A stretch of 64,000 bases of DNA from Pholiota molesta. Taxonomy: Eukaryota; Basidiomycota; Agaricomycetes; Agaricales; Strophariaceae. Below the pieces are notes generated by a model, which ran no database searches, was not told where the DNA came from, and saw nothing but the letters and a program-made list of their open reading frames with translations. Positions within the stretch are counted from its first letter, which is position 1; each line of letters opens with the position of its first letter. The stretch lies in NCBI GenBank assembly GCA_014925825.1, contig JACGCK010000051.1, forward strand, positions 186,001 to 250,000, given 5' to 3'. Positions 1 through 11,320 of the stretch are shown here, in pieces. The position numbers and the translations under genes were made by a program.

Positions 1-529
1 TATTCACGTCGCCCATATTAATATCGCCATCTCCCAAGTCCTTTCCCTTGTCCGCATCATTGCCCTTCGATGCTCTTGCAGATCTTGGACCCTTAGGAAC
101 TCGACGGCGCTGATTGTTCATCCCATTTGCCGAAAGAAGAATGCCCAAAAGCGCCCAAAGATCTGGGGCTAATACCTCCATCCTAGCAGCAAGATCCTCA
201 ATATTGAAGGTAGTAAGTGCTTCCTCTGTCATCGTCGTAGCAGAGAGTTGAAAGCCACTCTCTTTTCGAGTAAGACGTAATATTTGTGGCTGATATGTTT
301 CTTGTATAGCAGTTTTATTTGCCCAAGCAATGACTGTGTCGCGTGCTCCTTCAGCTTCAAGAAAAATATGGAGGAGTGGGGTAATGTCTTGCATTATAGA
401 GGTTGCAGCAGGTTGGACTTTGTATGTTGAATGTGTCAAAATTGTCAGGAGGAGGTCTTTGAGAGAGATTTCGTGAACCTCTAGTGCTCGGAGGACTTCC
501 TGGACTGCACCGTGGATGGAAGGGGTCAT
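1..529 (-). CDS. DUF6589-like protein, N-terminal part (cut by window edge)
   Basis: One open frame runs from an ATG at 529 to the left edge of the window, about 176 codons with no stop and no need for an intron. It is helical, with a leucine-rich start, a segment AARMEVLAPDLWALLGILLS around residues 121-140, and then a basic, Gly/Asp-rich stretch. From memory of fungal sequences this layout resembles the N-terminus of the long DUF6589 proteins that are abundant and repetitive in Agaricomycetes. Their function is unknown and they are often found near mobile DNA. The C-terminal part is outside the window, so completeness cannot be judged. The family call is inference; the open frame is seen directly. 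Confidence 0.6.
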   Translation of the reverse strand, partial: MTPSIHGAVQEVLRALEVHEISLKDLLLTILTHSTYKVQPAATSIMQDITPLLHIFLEAEGARDTVIAWANKTAIQETYQPQILRLTRKESGFQLSATTMTEEALTTFNIEDLAARMEVLAPDLWALLGILLSANGMNNQRRRVPKGPRSARASKGNDADKGKDLGDGDINMGDVN

Positions 530-1041
530 TGTATACTTATGAACATAATGTTATTTCTTTTTCAGACGACTATATAACGGCCTCGCCATTGCAAGTGCCA
601 CAGTCTGCCACTGAAGGCCACCTCTGAGGCCAATCCTGCAGAACAAAGGGGCTGATTATAAATCTGTGACCATTTGTGACCATTGAGCACATGTTTTGTG
701 CATGACGTGCACATGATCTTTTGTGACAGCCTCGGGCATCTCGGCCCAACATATTGTGCCAGCCTCTCTATCGAGAGTTCAGCACTCTTAACGTTTATTT
801 GTTTGTAATATGATGGCAACAATGTTGTGGAATAAATATGTACAACTACCTTCCCCTCGGATGAAACTCTCGATACGAGAGGCTGGTTTTAGGAGCCTGC
901 CGGACCGCAGCAATCTGAATACGCCCACAGCCTCTTGCTCTATCAATGCTCTATACCTCCATAATGCCACCCATCCACACAAGACGCGCATGCCTCACAG
1001 CACTTGAGGCTACTAAAGACGTCTGCTTCAATTTCCCAACG
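530..1041. other. intergenic, with an imperfect inverted repeat
   Basis: I see no gene. The stretch holds an imperfect inverted repeat of about 22 bp (759-780 and 863-886, opposite orientation) around an 82-bp spacer. Each arm is itself near-palindromic around CTCTC...GAGAG. Confidence 0.5.
759..886. repeat. imperfect inverted repeat
   Basis: The left arm 759-780 and right arm 863-886 are reverse complements except for one substituted base and a small indel. Each arm carries CTCTC-TAT-CGAGAG-like inner dyads. It could be a short MITE remnant or a regulatory dyad upstream of the divergent genes. No target-site duplication was identified. Confidence 0.45.
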
Positions 1042-1598
1042 ATGGAGGGCGTAAAAGATGCGCTGAACACGTTCCGCCATGAAGTCCGTGAGTACTTGAC
1101 TGCGCTTTGACGTTTTAACCTGCATAGCCTAGCTCAACCACACTTGAAAGTCATGAAATACCCGTATATCTCAGCAGCTGTTCTACTTCTATGGTCTTTC
1201 TATCCTAAGTTCCCGTTCCAAGTGCTATACTTTGTCTTCTGGGTCATGCCACGTAGCGTGGTTCTCGGGATTTTGACATGCTTGGGATTTGAACGCGGAG
1301 GAGTGAGAGGAGGTAAATGCAAAATTATGTTCTGTATTGCTATATATCTTTTCTTATTTTTATTGGACGTCTTTCTACAGATTCAATTGCTTCGAGATAC
1401 CAGTCACACCACTATGGGGGATATACGCCTGGCAACACTATATTTTCCAGATCGCAATCCTACGGGACAATCAACCAGGATGGTTCGGGCGTACAAGAAG
1501 ACAGGTCACATCCCACCGTTGGAATATTCTGGCGTTTCGTAGGATGGTTGCTCTTGTACGGATCTTTGGTCGTACTGTTGAAGTACGGTAGTCAGTAA
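1042..1598 (+). CDS. ISG12 (IFI6/IFI27)-like small membrane protein, copy 1
   Basis: Exons 1042-1087, 1151-1312 and 1381-1598 join in frame to give about 141 residues. The N-terminal half is hydrophobic (AAVLLLWSFYPKFPF). The C-terminal half follows the spacing of the fungal/animal ISG12 domain: GF..GGVRG, then S.AS..QS..YGG, then IFS..QSYG. In animals ISG12 proteins are small hydrophobic proteins of mitochondria or other membranes; basidiomycetes carry expanded sets of unknown role. Here several positions usually held by Ala/Gly are His, Arg, Tyr or Asp, so the helix is unusually polar for the family. Copy 2, 550 bp downstream, has the same intron positions and phases, which supports both models. 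The family call is inference from motif spacing; the gene pair and splicing are seen directly. Confidence 0.6.
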
Positions 1599-2147
1599 AT
1601 CACTACATTGGAAGGCTGGGGAGCAGTACGGAGACCCTCATCATATGTTACTCTTATATTTGCACATCTCGCATTCTGCTTCTAGTTCTAATCCTGTACA
1701 AACCTTTGCTGTCTTCGGAATATAGGAGTTATTTTATGTATTTCTGATACATTCAAACAACTTTCAAATGCTGTATTTAGTATATAATAAATCGCGATTA
1801 ACTACTTGACCAAAAAAGACGGTGGCATGAAACTCGATTAACGCAACTAGAACGCAACTCCAGGCAACTATCGTTGACACTACTCGTGTATGTACACACT
1901 CGCCGCGTTTAGATACAGGAAAATTGGCATGTATTGAAGAGTCCATAATACGATCTGATTCATATCGGCTCATTTTGAAGGTTTGAACTCTATACATAGT
2001 GCCGCACTGCCGGACATGATGTGAAGCATCCAAAGTTAAAAGTCGTTGAACGCCCACGACTTCCCTTCGTCTGTACCGTCATCCTTTCTGCCGAAAAAGA
2101 TCTAACTAGTTTGATTCCTCAAGCGCTCAAGCGCTCACGGCCCAGAT
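1599..2147. other. intergenic spacer between ISG12-like copies
   Basis: The spacer is AT-rich. I see no gene or repeat beyond a short doubled AAGCGCTC motif at 2121-2136. Confidence 0.4.
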
Positions 2148-2775
2148 ATGACGAGCGACGTGAACGTTGAACAATTGTGGGATATATTACACCGCGAAGT
2201 CAGTAAGTAGTCCCACTTTCTCCCTTAATAATAAGGAGTCGAGGGGTCTGATAAGCCTTGTTCTCTCAAAAGTTGTCCAGTATCCATATAGAACAGCTGG
2301 TGTTCTGTTTCTGTGGTCTTACTATCCTCAATTTCCATTCCGCATACTGCGCTTTGGTCTCTATACCGCGCCGCTCTACATTGCTAATTTGCCATTCCGT
2401 ATGCTATACTTTGGGCTCTATGTTGTGCCGCGCAGCATTATTCGTGGCATTTTGGCATGTTTGGGATTCCAGAGAGGAATAAGAGCAGGTGAGGACAAAA
2501 TCATAATCGGTTTCTCGATAAGTCTCTTGATTATATCATTTGCGCACCTTTCAACAGATTCCTTTGCTTCGAATTACCAATCACACCGCTATGGGGGTTA
2601 TACGCCACGCAATAGCATGTTCTCTAAAGCACAATCATATGGAGCGATCAACGGGGACGGGTTGTACTCATACGAAAATGAAGACATCCATCCTATCTGG
2701 GATTCTGCAGGGTGGTTGCTCTATTGGGGATCTTTCGTGGTCCTGTGGAAATATGGTCCGCTGCGCACTGAATGA
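2148..2775 (+). CDS. ISG12 (IFI6/IFI27)-like small membrane protein, copy 2
   Basis: Exons 2148-2202, 2273-2488 and 2558-2775 give about 162 residues. It is a clear paralogue of the gene at 1042: the exon structure is identical, QYPYRTAGVLFLWSYYP corresponds to KYPYISAAVLLLWSFYP, and DSFASNYQSHRYGGYTP corresponds to DSIASRYQSHHYGGYTP. It is longer because a segment of about 20 residues is repeated in tandem (PFRILRFGLYTAP then PFRMLYFGLYVVP, nt about 2335-2430), which is present once in copy 1. Both copies carry the same phase-1 intron before the conserved Asp-Ser. This is a local tandem duplication followed by internal duplication in one copy. No biochemical function can be stated. Confidence 0.65.
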
Positions 2776-4381
2776 GAGGCGGGAAAACGATACCTGGTAT
2801 TAGAATGATAAGCTGTGTAACATTCCAATTTATTCTACGGCTCTCATGTTGCTTCGCCAAATTTAAAGGAGTTAAAATGTGGTGCAAAATTAACGAAGTA
2901 TAAGGAAGTGCTCAGCCTTTGGCAGCACGCGAAATGACTGACATGAACTCAAGCATCCCGTACATACTATCACCGTTACAAACACTTGCACTATCGAGAA
3001 AACGAATATTCTGCCCAGCGACTTGGTGCCCGTAACTCTCCGCGGTCAATTTGGCACAAGACAAGGTCCTTGGTAAGTTTATGTAGCGTAGTTGATTGCT
3101 TCATCTCCGAGCTGACCAGTCTCCGGGCACACGGGTTTGGCTTTGAAAACTGGAGCCTCTGAGCTACATATCAGTGCTAGTTCCTCCAATCGTGGAAATT
3201 ATAGAGCTCCATAGAGACGCAAGTACCGGCCTTCAAGCTTTGAGTTTTAAGCTTCAGCAGAAGATGCTGGAAAAAATCAGAAGGTAAAAGTTCATACAAA
3301 GAATGCCGGGACAAGGATTGGAACCAGAAACAACGGTTGAAACTATAACATGCTTCTGCAGGTCCCGGTGATAACTTGTCAAGAATGAGTACGGATAGTT
3401 TTATTGACTTCGGGCCTGTTGTTCAAATAGTCAGACAGGTGTCACATACTTATCTACGGACTTCAAGTACGCACCCAGAAGAACGGCACTGCATGAACAT
3501 GGTGCCTACAAGTTACAACACTCGTTCAACGTCGTGTTATCAAAACGCAGCTGAACAGAACAGTGATTAAAAGAGCTCCCGCTGACTGTAAAATTCTCTT
3601 AAGCAATGGGCAAAAGATAGGTGAACAACCGCGTTCGAAAAAGACTGTTGGTTGCAGGTCAGAGTGGGAAGCCGGAATGAGCTTGTATCTGGAAATCAGA
3701 ACAAAACTGCGGTCATTCTGAGATTGCGGACCAGGAGAACGGTCTGATCTGGTGTCCTGGAAGTAAGAATTCGAGGTCGAAGTTGGGGCAGCGCGTGTGC
3801 GCCGCGGCGTGAAGTCAGAAATGCGGACTTGGAGACGTCATGCCATGGGCTGGATATAGTGATTCACAGCCTATTGAAAGCCAAGTCAGCCGCCCAGGCG
3901 CGCAGGAACCCAGAATAGAGAGCCTAGCCGGCGTCGACGTTCGTAGCACCCTCAGTATCCTTGCAACGAGTAGACAGGCGTTGATCAAGGCCTCGTCAGA
4001 CGTCGATAAATCATGGAAAAGGCATATTCCGGAGGGAGAAGAACGAGTAAGCTCTGCTAGCGAACTCTGATACTTAACTAGCGCCATTATATACATAATA
4101 GGAGCCACCTTCGAGCCGTAAACGCCTCGGGCGGAGCACGGAGTTCGATGTTTCGAGCAATTATGCCGGGAGAGCATTGGGAGCACAATATGGAGAGATT
4201 GGAAAACATGAGGGATGCCACGAGCGAATAAGGGATGACAAGAGCACGGCATCCTTCATTTTGAACAAAAGTGGGCATGGTGCAAGACTTTAACCCGAAT
4301 TGACGGAAGAAGGTTGTTGGGACATCCGACGGGTGCCTCGAGGCGGCGAAGAAGATGCTGAGGTAAGCTCATTAAGTCGAA
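2776..4381. other. long stretch without a supported gene
   Basis: Several open frames of 60-145 codons occur on both strands (for example 3815-4252 reverse). None shows a recognisable domain, consistent splice sites or protein-like composition. It may hold the promoter of the F-box gene. I see nothing else. Confidence 0.4.
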
Positions 4382-6130
4382 ATGGGAACAAGGCAAACTG
4401 TCCCTGTCCAACAGTCACGGGCAAATGACAGGTTTTTCAACGTCGATTCTCTGGCGAAAAGCCTCCCAGATGGCAACCTTGACGCACCACTGCCTTGTCC
4501 ATATCCGTCATTCTCCTCTCGAATGACCACCATTCCGCATGAGATATGGCTGCACATCGCCCAGTTCATCCCCGTCCGCGTTCTCCTCAGCCTTATCAGC
4601 CTGAACAGCACGTTCTTCCAGCTCGCGATGGATTACCGCTACCGCCAAATGAGCTTTGCATATCTGGATAACAGGATGATCAGAAGTCTGGTACGCCTAA
4701 GGTGTGCATTGACCTACCGCTTTTTTTTTTCTTTTCCTGATAGCACCCCCCAGAGATCCAGCCGTAGCCAAACGCGTCCGTATTTTGCATATATATCCAG
4801 GGTTCATCAAAGATGTCATCGACACGGAGAAAATAGAACCAGAACCTATTCTTCGCCGTACCCTTCGCGACAAAGTCTCAGACCTCGCGAACCTCTTGCT
4901 GGACCAAAAGTTGTTCATCAAAACTCCTCGAATACGCCTCATACGGTCCCTCAAACGCGCTGAAGATGTCGTGCAGATCATGCTGGAGGTTCTGAGCGGA
5001 CTGCCGAATGTTACCGACTATTACGTGACGTGGTATAGGCTGCCTTCGATCAGTGCGACTGCTGTTCCCTTCCTATCGACCGTGTTCCGTCACGCGAACC
5101 TCCAGAAGCTTTCTTTAGAAATCGCGGTCGAGAATATGAAGGAGCTCCTGACTCCAGCATTCCAAGTCCCGAATCTAAAAGAACTCCAGCTATGCGTTCA
5201 TACCGAGAACGTCTACTCGGTGACTGAATGCGACGACGTCTTGAAGAACCATCTAGCACCTGCAATCAGCCGGCTGCAGTCGACGTTGGAAACACTCAGT
5301 ATTCAGTCGTGGGAGCCTGCGGATCTCTCACCACTGTTCCTTGCGATTGAACCCCTCCCAGCTTTGGACCAACTCATTATCGCCATTCCTGTCGAGGCGA
5401 TGCACCTAGGATGTCCTAGAGGCCTCGCGCAATTCCTATCTGCCAATCGATCGTGTCTCCGTGTACTTCGGCTGCGCGCAACCCAATTCGGCGGCCAAGG
5501 AATGACTCCTGACCCAGTTTCATTTGACTGCTGGATCAAAACAGCAGTTAAAGGCGTCCATTTGCCCAAACTCCGCATTCTCGATGTCAGCTCCAACTTA
5601 TTCCCGGTCGAGACGTCTGCTCTGTGCTTTAATCAGTTTTCTTCGACACTCACATCAATATCACTTACCGGCTCTTATCGAACATACGCCGAGCTCGAAG
5701 AAATCATTGACCTAATGGCCCATGAATCAAGAGAGGAACCCCTCAGTACCCTTCGCATTGGTCTCATTTCCCTTTCACCACAACTCGTGCACCTGCTATC
5801 TTCAAGACTCCCCGATCTGTATAGACTTGATCTCACTGTCAAATATATCCTTCCACACGTATACGATACTCCAGAGTTGCGGCATCCTGGAGATATCCAA
5901 CGAAGTTTCCAAATAGTGAGCTTATTTCATCTTTCTTTCCGTTCGATGGCTTCTAAACTGTCGATCAGGAGGAATTCGTAACCAAAATGGAGTTACTACC
6001 GCCTTACTCACATTGGCGACTGCGACACATGTCCGTGCTGGCGGAATTTCTGCCTCATCGACCTCACTTTGAGGCACTCCTTGAGCAAACTTTCTTGAAC
6101 TTGGTGCCCACACTCGCAACGTTCACGTGA
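4382..6130 (+). CDS. F-box protein with leucine-rich region
   Basis: Exons 4382-4701, 4754-5915 and 5969-6130 close exactly in frame for 547 residues. An F-box sits at about residues 48-95 (IPHEIWLHIAQFIPVRVLL). It is followed by a long region of irregular leucine-rich repeats (LQKLSLEI, LKELQLCV, LRVLRLRA, LRILDVSS), which is the usual layout of Agaricomycete F-box/LRR proteins. Such proteins join Skp1-Cullin ubiquitin ligases through the F-box and bind targets with the repeats; the target here is unknown. An in-frame ATG at 4523 directly before the F-box could be the true start. The last exon ends VPTLATFT, a common family ending. Intron 1 is recognised by a long T-run before the acceptor. 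Confidence 0.85.
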
Positions 6131-6663
6131 ATGAACGACAGATGCTATTGCGATGGCGGCCACATTCCATTTCGAGCATCTGACCATTACTCGTGTGTCC
6201 AATACTTCGAAGGCACTTCATGTTTTTCACCGCTCAGCGGTCCATCTTCGCCCGTCGCTACTATAGGACTCAGGCGGACCACACGCACAGTTTTTGGACA
6301 CCTGAAGATGATGGAAACTCCATCTGGAAAATATGCTTCAGTAATTCGCTATTTGGTACAGTGCATGAAAATGTCCATATAATACAATCTTTATAACACC
6401 GCTGTCCATTCTTGATTAACGGCTTTTCAGATTATCAGATTGATAAATCTTCGTCCGAGATAGGTCTCATTAAGGTCAAATATGGCTGCATTAGTGTCCG
6501 GCGCTTGGAGAAGGTCGCCCACAGACAAATTCAGCGTTGTCGAGCCGTATCTCGGGGAGCGTTTCGCCATAAGGTCGATCCAGAACATGGTATGTGGTGC
6601 CAGTGTGCTAACGTAAATGGTCAAATTGCGTACATCAAATGGGAAACGATATTTCCCATGATC
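6131..6663. other. intergenic between convergent genes
   Basis: A 66-codon reverse frame (6427-6624) and two short forward frames (about 6131-6400) look partly protein-like but have no recognisable domain and no clear splice partners. They may be decayed exons. Confidence 0.3.
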
Positions 6664-7890
6664 TTACTCGGAATGAAGCTTTTTGGGCGTTCTTGGAGGG
6701 CCTAGAACCTTGCGCTGAGCTACATGCCTTTGAAAAGCCTTCACAGCCCCCGTTCCCTTCCCTTTCCCGACTACTGCCTTCAAGGAAATCGGGTGCAAGC
6801 CTGAATCGTTGTTGATCGCTTGATCTTTGGACTTTGCGAAACTCTTGCTGGAAACCTTTTCGTTGGGTCTAGGCGATTGAGAATCTTTTGGTCTTCTGAC
6901 CTCAACTCGCGCCTTTTTCTTTGGTCGTTGGTGTGCATGAACTTCGGAATCGCCCTCAGTGTCAAAAGGCCTTTTCCTCGTGTAAGCTTTCGCCGCAGAC
7001 ACCGGAGACGCGGGTCTATAGGCCGAAGCGCGGCCTGTTATGTTCTCATACCTGCTCCCAGTGCTAGTGACAGATTTCAATATCTCCACATGTGGTATTT
7101 GCGCTTCGTCAAATGCATCTGAAAATACACGAGGAATGAAACTATATGCGCCACAAATCGATGCATGACTTCTCACCGTCGAGCGTATATGGTGCAATGG
7201 GCATACGAAAACCCTCAGCCACACATTTCGCAACCCACGACGCGTGTCGGACCTGTCAACGCCATGGACATTGTAATTCATTCAGCATATACTTGGCCTT
7301 CAGTCAGCATGGACGAACGATTAGCGAACGAGACAGAAGCCTGGAAATAAATTCGACAGACGTTAGCAAAAGCTCTAAAATCGTTATTCAGCGCTTACTC
7401 GTTTAACCAAGGGTCTTTGATATCATTGCAGAAAAAGAATTGAGCATGCTGGAAATCAGTGGATGTATGCGTCAATGTTCCACCGTTCGTAACTAAAGAA
7501 TCGGAAAGTCTTCAAAGAATGGATCTGTACTCTAATCAAGGTCCTGCCTACCCCAGATCTTCTTTATGGCATTCGGGACGTCAGGACTAAAGCAGGCTTG
7601 GGATACAGATTCAATTCACTGTATAATACTACGTGCGGCATTGGGACTTACCCAACTCTGAGAATAACATGAGTATTTCCGGCTGAGAACCGATATATTT
7701 GATTATTCGCTCAGTAGTCAGTATTCTCGGCTTTTGGATAAATGAAGCAATATGCCGCAAGTCCTTGTGGATGATAGGTTTAAGAGACAAAGACTCTAAT
7801 AGTGGACTAGATCTTCTCAAATAGACGATTGTTGTTACCTGCCATGATTGGCAAACAAGGAGTGTGGCGCATGGACCGGCGTCGGTCATA
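6664..7890 (-). CDS. hypothetical nuclear protein, exon structure unresolved
   Basis: The 3' exon is well supported. It is open from 6664 up to an acceptor at 7118 or 7252 and encodes a basic, disordered tail with nuclear-localisation-like motifs (TRKRPF, RPKKKARVE) and Lys/Gly-rich ends. Upstream, protein-like pieces in plausible exons read PDVPNAIKKIW (about 7550-7585), QFFFCNDIKDPWLNE (7399-7448) and a leucine-rich exon at about 7650-7840. I could not join all of them in one frame. Either the gene has unusual splicing, it carries a frame error like others in this window, or it is decaying. I do not recognise the family. The 5' end is uncertain. Confidence 0.4.
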
Positions 7891-8263
7891 TCAAGATCTA
7901 CCTTTGCTAGTAATTTTTACTCGAAAGAGCCGCCAGGAAACAGGTCAAAAACAGGTCTGACTAGTGCCCAAGCCCAAGCGCTTCAGCCATGGCATGAAAA
8001 TGGTAAATCAGAATATTTCCTTATCGTCGAAATTAGTATCGCAGGTCCGGGCTCGGTCTACCCTCAGACAAGGCTAGCAACAATAAGTCCTATGGAACGG
8101 TGTCATGATTTTAATTTCTAATCATTGGTAGGAAACCTATTATTATTCTTCACTTGATCAATAAGCTAGTTCCAGAAAGAATGTTGCAAACGATAACGAT
8201 CTAGGACCCATACATATACTTGACTCATTTTCGGTCGTCTAACTGGTCCAGGTATACTCGACA
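7891..8263. other. intergenic
   Basis: I see no gene. It lies between the 3' end of the Abp1 gene and the uncertain 5' end of the hypothetical gene. Confidence 0.4.
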
Positions 8264-10964
8264 CTACTCTTGAACTTCAACATAGTTGGCTAGAGGGCGC
8301 ACAATAAGATGAGAGACATTTCCATGATCAAAAGCATATACCACTCACCAGGGAACAGGCCAACTTCGCCGACAGAATTTTTACCTTGCCACCAATCCTC
8401 CGAGGCAGGCTCGATCTCTGTGATTACGTCTCCTTCGCGGAATGTGATCTCGTTGTCCTCAGCCGCATCATAGCTATATAAAATGTTAGACGTCGAGAGA
8501 TCAGAGAACATGTTGAGAAACGTACTCGTATAATGCAACAGCAGTGATTCCGACATCAGGTGCAGGAGGTGGGGTGGGCGCGCGAGGAGGAGCGGGCGGA
8601 GGAGCGGGCGCCGCGGGAGCAGGCTGAAATCTAGAGTTTAGAAAAGATACTTTGAAAATGAATGACGGCAATCTCACAGGAGGCGGCGGCGGCGGCGGAG
8701 GAGGAGGGGTGGCGGCGGGGGTGGCGGAGGTGGCGGAGCCACTGCTTCTTCAACCTCAGCAGGAACATCAGGTTGTTCGACTATTTCTACATAATTCGCT
8801 GGAAAAAAAAGTGAGCCCCATGTCATACAATGAAGTGAGAAATAGCTGACATGGGAAAAGCCCAGTCTTTCCGTCTTTACCAACACCAGACCACCACCCT
8901 TCGTCAATTTCCTCAATTTGTTCGATATATTCTCCTTCAATAAGGTTCATTTCGTTGTCTTCCGTAGCCTGTTCACATCGACTTCAGAAAAATAATTCAA
9001 GGAAAGTTTGAGTAGCAACAAACCTCATATTCATAGAGCACGACTGCAACGATGCCCTGCCCAGCGTGGGGAACGTATGCCTGTGTTGGTTCGGGTTCAG
9101 GTTCGGGTTCAGGCTCTGGTTCTGGGGCAACAGACAACGCCGCCATCTAAGATTATGTAAGTACTGATGAATCAAATAGTACAAGGTTCACAAGTCTGAC
9201 CTGTGCAACGGGTGGTGCAGGCGGCGGCGGCGGTGGAGGAGGAGGAGGCGGAGGAGGCGGAGGAGGCGCAGCCACTGGCTGCACCGCCGGGGCGGCTGGG
9301 GGCGGCGGAGGCGGAGGTGGCGGTGGCGGCGGTGGCGGCTGAAAAATGAAGGGTTTGGAAAAGTAGCTACACCATTAATAGTGGAAGGACTTACTGCCTC
9401 ATATTGAGGCTCTGCCTCTGGTTCTGGTTCAGGCTCTGGCTCCGGCTCTTGCTCTGGTTCGACATCCTCTTCGGTTCCCCAAGCTGCTTCTTGGACGGCC
9501 TCTCTTGCGGCGATGTATGAAGCAGGAGGAGGCGGTGGAGGAGGAGGGGTAGAAACAGCAGAAAATGCAGCTGCTGTGGCTCCTACAGCAACAGCAGCAC
9601 CGCCGGCAGCGCCTCCTAAAGCGCCAAAATTCCTTGGAGCATTTTGTGAAACAGCAGCTCGTCCAAACGCAGGAGCGCTTGACTTGAATACAGGCTTAGC
9701 GGCGGGAACAGCGGCAGGAGGAGGGACGAATGCCGCGCTTCGACTTCTCGCCTCCTCTTCCTCCGCCTGCTTTTTGGCAAGAGCTTGTCGTTCGGACCAA
9801 GTGAGCTTCTTACCACTGCTTGGAGATGGCACAGAAGTAGATTGCTGCTGTTGCTGTTCTATTGCCGCAAACGGATTTCTCAGTTTCTTCGGAGCTGGCA
9901 AGTTAACAGGGGTATAGGCACTCTTGGTTGGTTCAATTCGATCCTCTTCAGCGGGTTTCGTTGGGGTATTGGGGGTCAAAACCGGAGCTGGGGAGATAAC
10001 AGCTTTGGGCTGAATTGGCGTAACAGTTTGTTTAGGTGTCATCGCACTGAAAGCGGGTCTGTTCGTTGTAGGGATGGTCGGTGGCCTGGATGCAGCCGGA
10101 GGAGGCGGGGGCGAAGCTGCAACTGGAGCGGGCTTCTCTTCAGGCCAAGCATCTGCCGGAGCAGAGCCACCTTGTACAACTCTTCCATAGAGGGATCCAG
10201 CGGAGGCAGGCGGCTTAGTTGCTGAGAAAGCAGGTCGAGAAGTAGAAGGTAGGGTTGGCTTAGCAGCTGGTGGGGGGGCTTTCTTCAATGCTCCGATATC
10301 GGGTCGTCCGACAGGTGTATAACTCGATCCTACTGGTGCGATGGGTTCGGATTTTTTGGGTTGTTCCTTATGAGTAGAATACTTGGCGCCGGATGCTGCT
10401 TCGACACGCGACATGATGAGCGCAGGGGTGACATCGGTCTAATGATAGGGGATTATTCGAAACTTGAAAAGCACGATAATTCTGACACGTACTTCGTTGC
10501 GAGCATTGATAACAACGTGTGTACCACGCAAGAATCGAGCAACCGCGCTCGAATGGGTGTGGAAAAGCCCTTTCTTCGCCTCCGGAACACCATCTCCGCA
10601 CCAATTAATTTGGACGAATTTAGGAAGTTGACTCTAGGAAAACAGATATTATGAGCGAGATGCACCGATGAAATGGGCTAAGTCCTACATTTGGGTCCAC
10701 TACCTTCACGAAGGCATATTGAATCCTTTGTGAATCAACAGAAAAGTTGAGCTAACAATCATATCAGATCAACCTTAAGACACACCTTCCATCCGAGAAT
10801 TCCTCTTCTAACTCTTCCAGACCTCCATTTCCCGTCCCTTGGACTTTGAGATCATTAGTACCACCTTCATATGTGAAGATGGCCCAATCAATCCCATTTC
10901 CATTGATTACATCTTGATATGCGTTTGCAATCTCTCTACTAGAGAGATTGATTTGGAGAGACAT
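8264..10964 (-). CDS. ABP1: actin-binding protein Abp1 / drebrin-like (ADF-H plus two SH3)
   Basis: Eleven exons: 10964-10786, 10725-10689, 10633-10493, 10438-9395, 9338-9201, 9146-9024, 8968-8851, 8798-8678, 8623 (or 8630)-8526, 8473-8349 and 8289-8264. The protein is about 716 residues. An N-terminal ADF-homology domain (MSLQINLSSREIANAYQDV, then VPEAKKGLFHTHSSAVARFL) is followed by a long Pro/Ala-rich linker with EPEP runs. Poly-proline blocks surround two SH3 domains, the first with EEIDEGWWSG...GLFPSNYVE and the second with ALYDYDAAEDNE...GLFPANYVE at the very end. Known role: binds F-actin and recruits endocytic and Arp2/3 regulators at cortical patches. Anomaly: in the proline-coding exon at 8678-8798 the frame drifts from Pro to Leu/Arg codons. 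One extra C in a C-run would restore Pro and allow the standard acceptor before 8623. As written, only the alternative acceptor at 8631 keeps frame. Confidence 0.92.
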
Positions 10965-11320
10965 GCTTATCCCTTCGACTACAATAGTGAGACTATGAAG
11001 ACATATGGTGCATGATCGGTAAACATACCTTGGATCTAAGGTTCTGTGCTGTGGCAGATGTTGAGTTTATGTCCAAGAGCCACGCCCGCAGTTCTGAAAG
11101 TTCTCCTGAGCGATATCAGATCACGTGCTCGTTCTGGAATCTCGGCGAATACCGGCCCGTTAATTTCTAGGTCCCAAGAACCTCGTCGCGTCTGCGTCTG
11201 CCACTACTAACTAGTACTGCAACCAATTCAAAGACAAGGAAGCATTCGAGAGAAGATATTACAAAGGAGCCAACGTATCAATAAGATTTGGGATTAGACT
11301 ACAATTTCCAACAATTTTTC
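10965..11320. other. intergenic
   Basis: This is the promoter region of the Abp1 gene and downstream of the carboxylesterase. I see nothing else. Confidence 0.4.

Noticed and set aside
3815..4252. 145-codon reverse frame
   Set aside because: No domain, unfavourable composition, no splice partners. It lies in the region upstream of the F-box gene.
7550..7585. PDVPNAIKKIW exon as part of a G-protein alpha subunit
   Set aside because: The segment is reminiscent of the helical domain, but no P-loop, DxxG or NKxD motif is found and the downstream exon is a basic tail.
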